The notes below the pieces were generated by a model that did not search any database, was not told the origin of the DNA, and saw only the letters and a list, made by a program, of their open reading frames with translations. Below, piece by piece: positions 9,565 to 17,712 of a stretch of DNA of 64,000 nt (its first letter is position 1; each line of letters opens with the position of its first letter). The DNA lies in contig NZ_CADIJX010000003.1 in assembly GCF_902859625.1 (NCBI RefSeq), forward strand, positions 310,001-374,000, in the 5' to 3' direction. The DNA comes from Achromobacter pestifer (lineage in GTDB: Bacteria; Pseudomonadota; Gammaproteobacteria; Burkholderiales; Burkholderiaceae_B). A program made the position numbers and the translations under genes.

Positions 9565-11844
9565 TCAGGCAGCAACCAACTGCCTGGCCAGCGCCACTTC
9601 GACGGAATCGCCGTCTTGGTTCAGGACATCGAGCCCTGACTCGGGCACGTCTCCCGACGTGCTCTGCGACACCATGATCTTGCGGGCCATCAACCCGAGG
9701 CACGTCATCTGCGATGAATTGGCGTAGCCGAGATAGATCACGCGTACTGGCAGCTTCTGTCCGATACGCCACGAGCGCCGTGCCGCCTGCTGCAACGAGT
9801 AGACGTTGTAGCCGCTCTGCATGAACACGATCGTCGGGAACTCCAACAGATCGAGGCCCGTCTTGACCAACTCCGGGTTCGTGATCAGGACATCGATCCC
9901 GCGGTCCAGTTGCTCGGCGATCCAGTCTTCCCGGCGGGACGCATCTACGCTCGCGCGCAGCACGGCCACCTTGAGGCCTTCATGCTCTAGGAGCACCTTC
10001 AGGCGTGACGTGGTGTCGCGCGTGCCGGTATAGACCGTATAGGCGAGGACCTTGCGGCCCTGTGCCTTCTCTTCCCTACAGATGTCGATCAACTCACGCT
10101 CCTTGGGACTGATCTCGAACTCGTTGAACTGAGCCGGGACGAACGCCAGGGTGTTGCGCGTGCGCGGATGTGTCACCGTCTCCGACCGGAAGCAGCAGTC
10201 CGGCCAGGCCAGCAACACATTGAGGACCAGACCCAGCAAGGTCGTGTCGCGTCGCGCCAGAGCCTGTTTCAGCTCCGCGGTTAGCCGGCCGGCCAGGTCG
10301 CGGTAGGCTGCGCCCTGCGCCGTGTCCATCGCAACTTCTCTGAACTCCTCGTCATACGGCGGCAAGACGTTCCCACCGATGTCCTTGAGCTTGAGGAAGA
10401 TCGTGAATGGCAGGATGCAGCGCAGTACGCCCTTGGGGCCGAAGCCCGGGGCCTTGACCGTTCTGACACTGACTTTCGTGCCTTTCGCGGTCTTGTGCGC
10501 CGTGCTGGTGCCTTCGGAAAAGATGTCCTTGAGGACACCGTGATCGCGCATGAACGCCATCGCGGCCGCGGTCATGCTGCCGCTCGTGGTCGGGCGGTAG
10601 CCGTCTTCGATCATTCGCCCGGGCAGGGCTCGGAACAACAGGTGAAACAGGTCGTCCCCGTAGCCGCCCATCAGCGTACCGGTGAGTAGCACCGTCTTGC
10701 GCGACTTCGCCGCCAGCACGGCCATCGCCTGGCCTTGGGCACTGCCACCGTTCTTGTACTCGTGCGCCTCGTCGGCGATGAGCAGGTCGAACGTGCCTTT
10801 CGGCAAGTAGCGTTTGATGAACTCGGACGGCTGGTAGCCGCCCTCTCCAAAGCCGAACTCCATGTTCGCCATCGCGCGTTCCATGCGCGTGGCCTGGCGG
10901 TCCGAAAACACCAGCTCGCCGTTGCCGTCCATGAGGTTAATGAACTCATGCACGTTGTCTCCCAACATCGAGGCGAGGAAGCCGTCGCCGAACTTCTGCA
11001 TCAGCTTCTGCGCGGTGACTTCCCCAATGGTGGGAATACGTTTCAAGGCTTTAAGGACGGCCGAGGACTGGTCGCTACCGGACAGGCTTCTCGGGCGGAT
11101 CAGCGTCCACAGAGGCGCGGCGCAATGGCTGCACTTTCTGCGGTACTCCTCCGCTTCGAGCGCGACCGGGTTGACCGGCTCGCCATCGAGGTCGATAACG
11201 ACATGGCCGCAGTCCGGGCAGGCCGCCAAGTCACCGTGGCGAGTGCGCCGGTGGGTGAAGACGGGCTTCCAGTGGAAGCCCATCCGCATCCTGACGCGCC
11301 CCAGGACAAAGAACTCCTGGCCCGTAGGCTGCACACCCAACTGCTGGCGCAGTTTGATGAGTTTGACCAAGGTGTCGGGGCCGTTGAGCACCCACACCTT
11401 GGCACCCGCCACCGTCTCCTGGATCTCGCGCCGCCACTTGTAAACCAAATGGGGTGGCGAAAGAACTAAGGTTCGGCGGTAGCCTTCGGCGTTGAGGACG
11501 GCGGCCGTGGCGATTCCGACGGTCGTCTTGCCGCAGCCCATCTCGCCATTGACGATCGCGGCGCGTTCGCCGCGGTCGATCAGTAGCTCGGCGGCGGCAT
11601 GGACGACTTCAGCCTGGGCCGGGAACAGCTTGCGCTTGAGGCCGGCGACGACGAGTTGGCGATGCGCCTGCGGCCGGCCCGTATAGACCGGCGGGTTGGC
11701 GCGGTTGAGCGAGTCGAGCAGTTCGTCGCCGAACTCACCGACGAAATCCTGAAGGCTCAGGGTCAGAGGGGAAGATTCCGCATCGAGCAGTTCACCCTGT
11801 ACGGGCGTTGCATCGTTGGCGGTGGTATCGAAATCGAGGGACAT
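9565..11844 (-). CDS. ICE-encoded SNF2-type DNA helicase
   Basis: 759 aa from the ATG at 11844, chosen because a GGAG lies eight bases upstream; a longer start at 11871 has none. The Walker A motif GEMGCGKTT is at about 100-108. A zinc-ribbon insertion (CPDCGHVV...CSHCAAPL) follows near 215-260, the DEAH box (IADEAHEYKN) near 355 and motif VI (QQAARRSWRIGQ) near 680. This is superfamily 2 of the SNF2 kind. It is a conserved backbone gene in ICEclc/PAGI-2-like elements, of unknown role, probably in DNA processing. It lies directly downstream of the methyltransferase gene, and its leader can form a pseudoknot. Confidence 0.85.
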   Translation of the reverse strand: MSLDFDTTANDATPVQGELLDAESSPLTLSLQDFVGEFGDELLDSLNRANPPVYTGRPQAHRQLVVAGLKRKLFPAQAEVVHAAAELLIDRGERAAIVNGEMGCGKTTVGIATAAVLNAEGYRRTLVLSPPHLVYKWRREIQETVAGAKVWVLNGPDTLVKLIKLRQQLGVQPTGQEFFVLGRVRMRMGFHWKPVFTHRRTRHGDLAACPDCGHVVIDLDGEPVNPVALEAEEYRRKCSHCAAPLWTLIRPRSLSGSDQSSAVLKALKRIPTIGEVTAQKLMQKFGDGFLASMLGDNVHEFINLMDGNGELVFSDRQATRMERAMANMEFGFGEGGYQPSEFIKRYLPKGTFDLLIADEAHEYKNGGSAQGQAMAVLAAKSRKTVLLTGTLMGGYGDDLFHLLFRALPGRMIEDGYRPTTSGSMTAAAMAFMRDHGVLKDIFSEGTSTAHKTAKGTKVSVRTVKAPGFGPKGVLRCILPFTIFLKLKDIGGNVLPPYDEEFREVAMDTAQGAAYRDLAGRLTAELKQALARRDTTLLGLVLNVLLAWPDCCFRSETVTHPRTRNTLAFVPAQFNEFEISPKERELIDICREEKAQGRKVLAYTVYTGTRDTTSRLKVLLEHEGLKVAVLRASVDASRREDWIAEQLDRGIDVLITNPELVKTGLDLLEFPTIVFMQSGYNVYSLQQAARRSWRIGQKLPVRVIYLGYANSSQMTCLGLMARKIMVSQSTSGDVPESGLDVLNQDGDSVEVALARQLVAA

Positions 11845-11864
11845 GGTGATGCTCCAAAGAAAAT

Positions 11865-11908
11865 GGGGCATGCACCACCCCCAGGGGCCGATGACATGCC
11901 CCGTGGTG
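11865..11908 (-). promoter_or_regulatory. Pseudoknot-capable leader of the helicase gene
   Basis: In the sense strand the order is CACCAC, GGGGCATG, a 16-base loop, GTGGTG, CATGCCCC. Segment 1 pairs perfectly with 3 and segment 2 with 4, which is an H-type pseudoknot or two exclusive hairpins. It ends about 20 bases from the start codon. Confidence 0.5.
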
Positions 11909-11946
11909 GGAAGAGAGACGGCGAACCGTCTGCGGTGGAGAAGCGA

Positions 11947-13056
11947 TCAGCGGATGGTCAACACCTCGCCCCGTGTCGGGGAGCCAGGGGTCATGTCCCA
12001 TGCGCGGATGACGGGAACGAACTTGTCGGTGAGGATGCGGGTCTCGGCGATAGAGCCGTCGTCGCGTTCGGTGAATTCGCGCTGGAGCGTCTTGTCTTTG
12101 TGGGTGTCACCTTTGACGACGAGCAGGCGCCCAGTCTTGGAGCGCACCACGCCGGAGATCGCACCCGCGGCCAGAGCCAGGGCGAGATGCCAGTGGGACA
12201 AGGCCCGCGCCGGTGGACGCAGCGATTGCTGCGCGGCCCCTAGATGCGTGTCCAGCGACGGCCAGAGACCTTGCAGCCGGCCAACCTCGTCGGCGAACTG
12301 CTCCGGCTCCATCGTCACTCGGAAGAAATGCGCCGGCTCGGCCGGACTGGCGGGGACGATGTACGGCAGGAACGGCCATTCGCTCGGCAGTTCCTCGGCT
12401 TCGGCTTCGCCAAGCCCAACCTGCAGCAGCAGGTTGCGCACGGCCTTGACGTCATCTGGGACCTGCTCGCGCTGCCGCACCCTACGGCCGAAGATCACCA
12501 CCTGCTTGAACTGCGTTTCCACCGCTCGGTAAATCCGCAGGTCCGTGTAGTGGCGCGTCAGCCAGCCGACCAGCTCCGCGTCCAGCACGTAGCCGGGGAC
12601 GATGAAGACCAGCACGCCGCCGTACTGCAACAGCGACAGGCTGCGCTGATAGAACAACTTTTCGAGGCGGGCACGGCCCTGGCCCTGATAGCCGATGTTG
12701 CCGTTGACGTCCTTGGACAGATCGCCATACGGGGGATTCAGCCAAAGCAAGCCGAAGGATTGCTTGGAGACCATCGTGTCCATCAGGTCCGCGTGCAGGC
12801 AGTGATCGACCAGGCGGCGGGCATGGCGTGCCCGCTCCGCGTCGAACTCGACGGCGAACGCCTTGGCCTGCTCGCGCCCGAGTGCGTGGGCGGCTTCGGC
12901 GATCGCTACGCCTTCGCCGGCGCACGGATCGAGGATGCACATTGGCCCGTCGCTGGGCATCAGTGCGTTGAGGGCTCTTTCGAGCGTGGGTTCGTCCGTT
13001 GGGAAGTACCCGTTCTTCACGAAATTGCGGGCGAGCCGCGGGAACATGAGGGCCAT
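11947..13056 (-). CDS. SAM-dependent DNA methyltransferase (DUF6094-like)
   Basis: 369 aa from the ATG at 13056, preceded by AGGAGAC. The frame stays open upstream but that part overlaps the next gene's region and looks non-coding. The SAM-binding motif LDPCAGEGVA is at 41-50 and the catalytic NPPY at 107-110, a layout typical of amino-methyltransferases acting on adenine. The C-terminal half (about 200-369) is a family-specific extension. It is a conserved gene of this ICE type, placed before the helicase. It may modify the element's own DNA against host restriction, or act in replication; target unknown. Confidence 0.75.
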   Translation of the reverse strand: MALMFPRLARNFVKNGYFPTDEPTLERALNALMPSDGPMCILDPCAGEGVAIAEAAHALGREQAKAFAVEFDAERARHARRLVDHCLHADLMDTMVSKQSFGLLWLNPPYGDLSKDVNGNIGYQGQGRARLEKLFYQRSLSLLQYGGVLVFIVPGYVLDAELVGWLTRHYTDLRIYRAVETQFKQVVIFGRRVRQREQVPDDVKAVRNLLLQVGLGEAEAEELPSEWPFLPYIVPASPAEPAHFFRVTMEPEQFADEVGRLQGLWPSLDTHLGAAQQSLRPPARALSHWHLALALAAGAISGVVRSKTGRLLVVKGDTHKDKTLQREFTERDDGSIAETRILTDKFVPVIRAWDMTPGSPTRGEVLTIR

Positions 13057-13090
13057 GGAAGTCTCCTGGGTGGCGTGGATGAAAGGGAAG

Positions 13091-13128
13091 CGGGCGTGCT
13101 CCGCAGGTATGCGGTGGAAGCACGCCCG
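13091..13128 (-). promoter_or_regulatory. Leader hairpin of the methyltransferase gene
   Basis: Ten-base arms (CGGGCGTGCT/AGCACGCCCG) enclose a second stem CCGCA/TGCGG. It sits about 35 bases upstream of the start codon at 13056 and belongs to the series of compound leader hairpins in this gene array. Confidence 0.45.
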
Positions 13129-13139
13129 ATGGGCAAACC

Positions 13140-13796
13140 TCACGCGGCCACTTCGAGCGGCAGTTCGGAGGCGATTTCGGGCCGAGACGGCTCGGCGGTG
13201 AGCAGGTCGTTGCGGATCAGGCCGCCCAGCGCCTGGGTCAGTGCAGGCACGTCGATCGCGAGTCGATGGCCTTCCAGCGGCCCGAGGGCAAATGGAAGTC
13301 GCGCCAGCATCTCGCGGGTTTGCAGCAGGTCCAGCACGGTCTCGCGCCAGTGGTCGAGCAAGGGAAGCGGGCAGGTATCCCGCACCAACGTCCACAGGCG
13401 GTCCAGCCGATGGGCGTTGTCGCGTGGTATCAATGCCAGCGCGCTGGCATTGGCCTTGTCGGGCTTGATGCAGCGACGGTCGAACAGCCACACGTTGGAG
13501 AGCGAACCGAACAACGTGCGACGGAACGCGCGCGTGGTGCGCTTTTCCAGGCGGTCGACGTTGCCGATGAACACCGGGACGCTGTCGCCCTGGTCGCCGA
13601 TGATGTGGAACTGGTCCAGCCCCTGCTCGTCGCGGCCGAGGGTCAGGCGAGCGAGGAACTGCTGGACTGCGGTATCGCGCGCCCAGATCGACAGGAAGAT
13701 CAGGTTGCCCTGGTCGTCCCCGACGTAGGCGTCGGCCATGAGGTCGCTGCATTCGTCGATGCGGTACAGGGGCTGGTCGGATGAAATGGCAGGCAT
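13140..13796 (-). CDS. ICE backbone protein of unknown function, 218 aa
   Basis: 218 aa starting MPAISSDQPLYRID, with GAGGAAA upstream. It is soluble, with no transmembrane segment or known motif. It contains GNLIFLSIWARDTAVQQFL near the N-terminus and a predicted helical C-terminal half. It has its own hairpin-rich leader (13817-13849). I recognise it only as a gene that travels with this class of ICE and cannot assign a function. Confidence 0.7.
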   Translation of the reverse strand: MPAISSDQPLYRIDECSDLMADAYVGDDQGNLIFLSIWARDTAVQQFLARLTLGRDEQGLDQFHIIGDQGDSVPVFIGNVDRLEKRTTRAFRRTLFGSLSNVWLFDRRCIKPDKANASALALIPRDNAHRLDRLWTLVRDTCPLPLLDHWRETVLDLLQTREMLARLPFALGPLEGHRLAIDVPALTQALGGLIRNDLLTAEPSRPEIASELPLEVAA

Positions 13797-13816
13797 GGTG
13801 GTTTCCTCGATGTGAG

Positions 13817-13849
13817 GGGCGCACCGCCCGCAGGGGCAGTGAATGCCCC
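13817..13849 (-). promoter_or_regulatory. Leader hairpins of the 218-aa protein gene
   Basis: Two successive hairpins: GGGCGcacCGCCC (13817-13829) and GGGGCAgtgaaTGCCCC (13833-13849). They lie just upstream of the ribosome binding site of the gene starting at 13796. Confidence 0.4.
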
Positions 13850-13907
13850 GTTGGGGATGAAACGCGCAGTGCCCAGGGCAAATGCCCCGGCTGCGCTGCA
13901 GGTGATG

Positions 13908-14249
13908 TCAGGCTTCCAGTTCGGCGAACGAACCGTCGGCCTCATGCTTGACGACGCGATTGCCGATATTCCTCAGCGAATCGCGTAGAACTTGGACGAA
14001 CATGCTCGGCGGTTCGACGATCTGAAAATAGCGAAGCACTTCACCGAAGTAGTCCAGGTCGTGCCCGAAAGCGTCGGCGTCGTACAGGTTGCTGTACAAG
14101 ACCTCGTCGTCATGAAAATACTTGGGGTCGCCAATCAGCTCGGCGGGCTTCTTGATGACCAGAAAAAAATGCTGCATCGGCCGGTCCCAGCCGAGGATGA
14201 CGGTGATGGGAAATCCTTTGTGAACGGTTTCGAAGTAGTGCTGACTCAT
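13908..14249 (-). CDS. Small ICE protein, 113 aa, unknown function
   Basis: 113 aa from the ATG at 14249, with GGAGCTTCACC before it. The sequence begins MSQHYFETVHKGFPITVILG and is acidic at its end. No known motif. Its leader holds overlapping C/G-run hairpins (14284-14302) flanked by a direct repeat GAAATTGCCG (14267-14276 and 14313-14322). Confidence 0.65.
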   Translation of the reverse strand: MSQHYFETVHKGFPITVILGWDRPMQHFFLVIKKPAELIGDPKYFHDDEVLYSNLYDADAFGHDLDYFGEVLRYFQIVEPPSMFVQVLRDSLRNIGNRVVKHEADGSFAELEA

Positions 14250-14356
14250 GGTGAAGCTCCTAGATTGAAATTGCCGGGAGCGTCCCCATCGGGGCTGCCC
14301 CGGTGGGTGTGTGAAATTGCCGCAGATGCGGTGATAAATGGCCGACAACCTGCGTA

Positions 14357-14746
14357 TCAGGCTGTCGGCGCCGCGACAGGCGTGCGTCGCCGTGCGTGGT
14401 ACGCGCGAACACCTTCACGCCACGCGCGTGATTGTTCCGGCGCCATGTCGAGATAGCTCAACGGGCATGTGTAGTAGTACGGATGCATGGATTCTTCCAG
14501 CGGCTTGTAGCCCCATTTACCGCCACTGCGTTCAAGCAGATCGCAGCGGATGTAGCGCAGGGATTGTCCCGGCGCCAGATCACGATGCACGCCTTCGGCC
14601 TGGGCCGTCACTTCCGCGACGGACCAGAGGACGTTGCCGCGCAGCGCGTGTGCGATGACCTTCACGCTGGCGCGCTCGGTCTCTTGCGGTGCAATCAGTT
14701 CCGCGATCAGTTCAGACCGCGATTGGGGGGAGAAATACCAGCCCAT
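14357..14746 (-). CDS. Small ICE protein, 129 aa, unknown function
   Basis: 129 aa from the ATG at 14746 (AGGAGGCCTCTC upstream), starting MGWYFSPQSRSELIAELI. The middle reads GQSLRYIRCDLLERSG and the end has HPYYYTCPLSYLDMAP. The N-terminal segment resembles small ICE or plasmid proteins annotated DUF6927, but I cannot confirm that. Probably cytosolic. It is part of the minus-strand array. Confidence 0.6.
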   Translation of the reverse strand: MGWYFSPQSRSELIAELIAPQETERASVKVIAHALRGNVLWSVAEVTAQAEGVHRDLAPGQSLRYIRCDLLERSGGKWGYKPLEESMHPYYYTCPLSYLDMAPEQSRAWREGVRAYHARRRTPVAAPTA

Positions 14747-14780
14747 GAGAGGCCTCCTGAAAAGTGGAGCCGGAGGCATC

Positions 14781-14805
14781 CCCGCGGGGAAGAACCCCCA
14801 GCGGG
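14781..14805 (-). promoter_or_regulatory. Nested leader hairpin, 129-aa protein gene
   Basis: In the sense strand CCCGC and GCGGG enclose GGGG/CCCC around a TTCTT loop. It is nearly identical to the hairpin at 15210-15236 ahead of a different gene. Confidence 0.45.
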
Positions 14806-14842
14806 TGATGGAACGCCGCGTTAGCAGCGATGAAGTCGCGTG

Positions 14843-15175
14843 TCAGTACTCAAGATCACCGCAACCGGCCGGGCAGCAATCCCGATCGATGCCGTGCATG
14901 CAAATGCCGTTTTCGGCATTCCAGTCCTGAGTCTCCCGCCTTTCGGCGGGTGTTGCGTAGTCCCCGTATTCCTCTGCTATCTGCAGGGCATATGCCTGCT
15001 GATGCTCGGGTAACCGATGTACTTGCGCGTCAACTTCTGAACTGAATAGTTCCACGTACCAGTCGTGAGACTGTCCGCAGCCATGGATGGCTTGCTTGGC
15101 AGCCGTCTCGCAGACCGCCCGCCACGCGGTTTCATCCAGTGCGGAACGGTGTGTATCTGAAGCGATGTTGGACAT
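14843..15175 (-). CDS. Small Cys-rich ICE protein, 110 aa
   Basis: 110 aa from the ATG at 15175 with GGAGGTCTCC upstream. Starts MSNIASDTHRSALDETAW. The C-terminus carries several Cys and His (GICMHG, DRDCCPAGCGD), which could bind a metal. No family recognised. Its leader carries the hairpin at 15201-15236. Confidence 0.6.
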   Translation of the reverse strand: MSNIASDTHRSALDETAWRAVCETAAKQAIHGCGQSHDWYVELFSSEVDAQVHRLPEHQQAYALQIAEEYGDYATPAERRETQDWNAENGICMHGIDRDCCPAGCGDLEY

Positions 15176-15200
15176 GATGGAGACCTCCAAAGAAAAGGCC

Positions 15201-15236
15201 GGGGTCTCCCCCGCATGGGGAAAGAACCCCAGCGGG
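15201..15236 (-). promoter_or_regulatory. Nested leader hairpin, 110-aa protein gene
   Basis: CCCGC/GCGGG enclose TGGGG/CCCCA around a TTCTT loop (15210-15236). An alternative pairing GGGGT/ACCCC uses the left edge (15201-15205). The two folds exclude each other. Confidence 0.45.
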
Positions 15237-15270
15237 TGGATGAAGAACACCGCGGATGCGGCGTCTGCGA

Positions 15271-15954
15271 TTACGCAGGTTGCAGTTCGGCCTGGCGCCA
15301 CTCCTGCGTCTTGAAGTTCAACGCGTAGCCCATCTCGCCCAGGCGAGCGATCTGCCCGCGCAAGGTTCGGCGGTCGATGGTCGAATCCAACTTCACGGAT
15401 TCGCCCAGCGGCCACAGGAGACCAAACAGCGCGGCGTCGCCGTCTTCGGCGCTGCCGGGGGCAGCAGCCGCAGGGGGCGGCGCATCCACACCGAACGGCG
15501 TGGTATCGACTAGCGGATCCGCAGATGTCTGCACGGGTGCAGGTTTGGCGGGCCTGGATGCCTTGGCGGGCTTGGCCGGCGTTGCCGCAGGCTGTGTCCC
15601 CAGCTCTTCATCGAGCGGGTCGACATCCGGGACGGCGAAGCTGCGAGCTTCGTCCCGGCTCAGTTTGTCGATGCCCGAGAGCGTCATCCCGTCCAGGCTG
15701 GCACGGATCTCGAACCGCATGCCGCCGCCGACCGGGTAGGACTTCGGGAAAATATAGCGGATGATGAATTCCCCGTCGTACTTGCCTTCGGGGTACTGTT
15801 CCAGTTCCGGGTCCTTCACCTCGAACACACCGAGGTGCGTGGCGAGGCGGCCGACCGTAAACGGGCCATTGCGGCCGCGAATGGTGCGCAGCGTCAGCTG
15901 GCCCGGGACGGCGATGGGCGATACCGATTTCGCGGGCGCCGATGTGACTGCCAT
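15271..15954 (-). CDS. DUF3275 family ICE protein
   Basis: 227 aa from the ATG at 15954 (AAGGAGAACC upstream). The N-terminal domain (1-110: LTLRTIRGRNGPFTVGRL, then YDGEFIIRYIFPKSYPVG) matches DUF3275, a family I know almost only from ICEs and genomic islands. An Ala/Pro/Lys-rich linker (about 120-180) joins a small C-terminal helical domain (FGLLWPLGESVKLDSTID). It probably acts on nucleic acid or regulates the element; function unproven. A strong terminator lies in its leader (15978-16010). Confidence 0.75.
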   Translation of the reverse strand: MAVTSAPAKSVSPIAVPGQLTLRTIRGRNGPFTVGRLATHLGVFEVKDPELEQYPEGKYDGEFIIRYIFPKSYPVGGGMRFEIRASLDGMTLSGIDKLSRDEARSFAVPDVDPLDEELGTQPAATPAKPAKASRPAKPAPVQTSADPLVDTTPFGVDAPPPAAAAPGSAEDGDAALFGLLWPLGESVKLDSTIDRRTLRGQIARLGEMGYALNFKTQEWRQAELQPA

Positions 15955-15977
15955 GATGGTTCTCCTTGACGAATAGG

Positions 15978-16010
15978 AAAAACGGCAAGGCCCCGTGAGG
16001 GGCCATGCCG
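15978..16010 (-). terminator. Rho-independent terminator between DUF3577 and DUF3275 genes
   Basis: CGGCA-TGGCCCC hairpin (15983-16010) followed in the sense strand by TTTTT. It begins three bases after the DUF3577 stop and ends only 24 bases before the DUF3275 start, so it could attenuate rather than simply end transcription. Confidence 0.8.
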
Positions 16011-16012
16011 GA

Positions 16013-16930
16013 TCAGAACGAAGCAGCCAATGCCGACTCCTGCTCCTGCACTTCACTTTCGGGCTCGCGTTCGGCGGGCTGCGAAGGCTGGTCGGAAGCG
16101 GTGTTGGCGGCATCCTCGGCTTCGGGCGCGGGTACGTCCTGGGCCGGGGGCGTCTCGGCTTGCGCCTGGATCGTCGGATACTCCTGTTTGCCATCGATCT
16201 TGATCAGACCGATGTGGACCAGCGTCGATTCGAGGCTTGCGGCCGGTTCCCCAGCGTGCTCACCCTTGGTGCGGATGTACGGATCGATCTTCATATCGTT
16301 CAGACGGAAGGCGATCAGCACCTTGCGGTCACCTTCGATGGCCTGTACGCATCGACGAACGAGATGCTCGGCTTCAGGGTTGGCGACGATGGTGTCGATG
16401 TACCGATACTCTGGTTCATCGACGGGGCCGGCTAGGGCGGCGATAGAGCACGACAGGAACGGATCACCGGCTTTTGGGGTAACGTCCTTCGGACGGTTCA
16501 AGTAACCGATGCCGCGGGTGATCAGTTCGTGCTGCGCGATCGAAGTGAACTCGACGCGGTCGACTAGCTCGGCCTTGAGTAGCCGTGCCTTGAGAGACGC
16601 GGCGACCTTGCCCTTCCGCTCGCCTTGGGTGCGGATGTATGGATCGCCCCACAGGTCCCCGAGGCGGAAGCGCACCAGAGGCCGCTGCTTGGGATCGTCA
16701 ACGCCTATGTAGCGCTGGACCAGATCCTTGGCCTCTGCACCGGAGACCTTGACATCGAAGTAGCGGTAGCGCGGGTCCCTTGCGGGTCCGACCAGCGCGG
16801 CGATGGTGCATGCGAGGAAGGGTTGGGCTCGGCGGCCGCCCCTCACAGGCACTTCTCGGGCACGTTGCAGATAGCCGATACCCGAGGTGTGAAGGTCGAA
16901 ATACGATTTCTCGTTGGACGTGGTGTTCAT
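16013..16930 (-). CDS. DUF3577 family ICE protein with tandem domain
   Basis: 305 aa from the ATG at 16930 (GGAGATTCACC upstream). DUF3577 (STY4534-type ICE protein) appears twice: about residues 15-125 (GIGYLQRAREV...FLACTIAALVG...DPYIRTQGE) and about 140-245 (GIGYLNRPKDV...FLSCSIAALAG...DPYIRTKGE). The copies have diverged strongly, so the duplication is old. The C-terminal 55 residues are a Pro/Glu/Ala-rich tail. The family is restricted to conjugative elements; a role in replication or single-strand DNA handling has been suggested but I know of no proof. Its long leader holds a conserved three-hairpin element. Confidence 0.8.
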   Translation of the reverse strand: MNTTSNEKSYFDLHTSGIGYLQRAREVPVRGGRRAQPFLACTIAALVGPARDPRYRYFDVKVSGAEAKDLVQRYIGVDDPKQRPLVRFRLGDLWGDPYIRTQGERKGKVAASLKARLLKAELVDRVEFTSIAQHELITRGIGYLNRPKDVTPKAGDPFLSCSIAALAGPVDEPEYRYIDTIVANPEAEHLVRRCVQAIEGDRKVLIAFRLNDMKIDPYIRTKGEHAGEPAASLESTLVHIGLIKIDGKQEYPTIQAQAETPPAQDVPAPEAEDAANTASDQPSQPAEREPESEVQEQESALAASF

Positions 16931-16962
16931 GGTGAATCTCCATTGGGAAGAAAGCGGAGACA

Positions 16963-17005
16963 CACCATCCCCACGATGCGGGGAGAGGTGCGTACCCCCG
17001 CGGTG
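16963..17005 (-). promoter_or_regulatory. Compound leader hairpin of DUF3577 gene
   Basis: CACC/GGTG closes a stem GCGGGG/CCCCGC, with a competing CCCC/GGGG pairing on the start-codon side. It ends about 30 bases from the start codon. Confidence 0.4.
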
Positions 17006-17060
17006 GGTTGATAAGGCGGAAACATCCACCACCGGACAGGCCGGTGGCCGCTCGCGCATG

Positions 17061-17165
17061 GATGCGGTGCGAGCTGGGTGATCAACGCGGTGGTACCGCG
17101 TCGTAGCCTTGAAGATCGTGGCTACCTGGGATGCTGCCGACGGCTGTCAGCGAGGCATGAGGTCA
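17061..17165 (-). ncRNA. Three-hairpin leader element, copy A (DUF3577 gene)
   Basis: Reading the + strand: stem 1 CGCGG/CCGCG (17086-17100), stem 2 GTAGCC/GGCTAC (17103-17125), stem 3 around GCCGACGGC (17134-17150). It is one of five related copies, all upstream of minus-strand ICE genes. Stem 2 differs from the other copies by a compensated pair. It overlaps the 3' end of the XF1762-like gene. A published DUF3577 RNA motif exists; I believe this is that motif but cannot check. Confidence 0.6.
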
Positions 17166-17707
17166 GCATGGCGGGGCCTTGCGCGCGAGGCAGCAATGAA
17201 TCGGCATTCGGGCGCTTCCTTGTTTCCGCAAAGCCCCGGGGCCTCCCACAGGCACTTTGGGCCCCGAAGGTGTCCGGGGGTATCGGGACGGGGACGGCTC
17301 GGGCGGCTCCAGGCGCCGCCGCCGCGCATGCCAATCAGCCGCCAGCCAGCGGTGCGCAGGCTGGCGCCGCCTTCCTCCGGCAAGGTGTAGGTGATAAGGC
17401 GCGTGTAGCCCAGCGCCTTGGCCACCTTCCAGGCGCTCCCGTAGAGCTTGCTGCAGGCGTTGAGTGCGCCATCGGTGCAGAGCCTCGTGATTTCGAGGCT
17501 CCAGCCATCGTCCAGGTGCCGCGCGACCGGGCGGCCGACGATGGCCACGCCGCAGATGCGTTCGCTGTCGGGCCGCGTGACAGCCAGGGCGAACTTCGCC
17601 CCCTGCACCGGGCGGTGGTGGCGATGGTGGTCCTGCACGAAGGCATTGGCGGTGCGCAGCGACACGGGCAGCAGTTGCAGCCGTGGCGAGGTCGATGGCC
17701 TGTCCAT
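17147..17707 (-). CDS. XF1762 family ICE protein
   Basis: 186 aa from the ATG at 17707, five bases after the stop of the PP-loop gene, so co-transcribed. The core (LRTANAFVQDHHRHHRPVQG, then CGVAIVGRPVARHLDDG and LRTAGWRLIGMRGGGAW) is typical of the XF1762 family, which has a GNAT-like fold and is common on ICEs and phage-like islands. No substrate is known. The last 40 or so residues are atypically Arg/Pro-rich and are encoded inside the leader of the next unit, so the true C-terminus may have been extended by loss of an earlier stop. Confidence 0.7.
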   Translation of the reverse strand: MDRPSTSPRLQLLPVSLRTANAFVQDHHRHHRPVQGAKFALAVTRPDSERICGVAIVGRPVARHLDDGWSLEITRLCTDGALNACSKLYGSAWKVAKALGYTRLITYTLPEEGGASLRTAGWRLIGMRGGGAWSRPSRPRPDTPGHLRGPKCLWEAPGLCGNKEAPECRFIAASRARPRHADLMPR

Positions 17708-17712
17708 GCAGA

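Noticed and set aside
9247..9639. Open frame of 130 codons on the + strand after the defence operon
   Set aside because: It overlaps the 3' end of the helicase and the remnant gene on the other strand, which has a good ribosome site and protein-like sequence. Its own composition is Arg/Gly-biased.
13057..13881. Upstream extension of the methyltransferase frame
   Set aside because: It overlaps the 218-aa gene in another frame; the conserved methyltransferase start at 13056 has a clear AGGAG.
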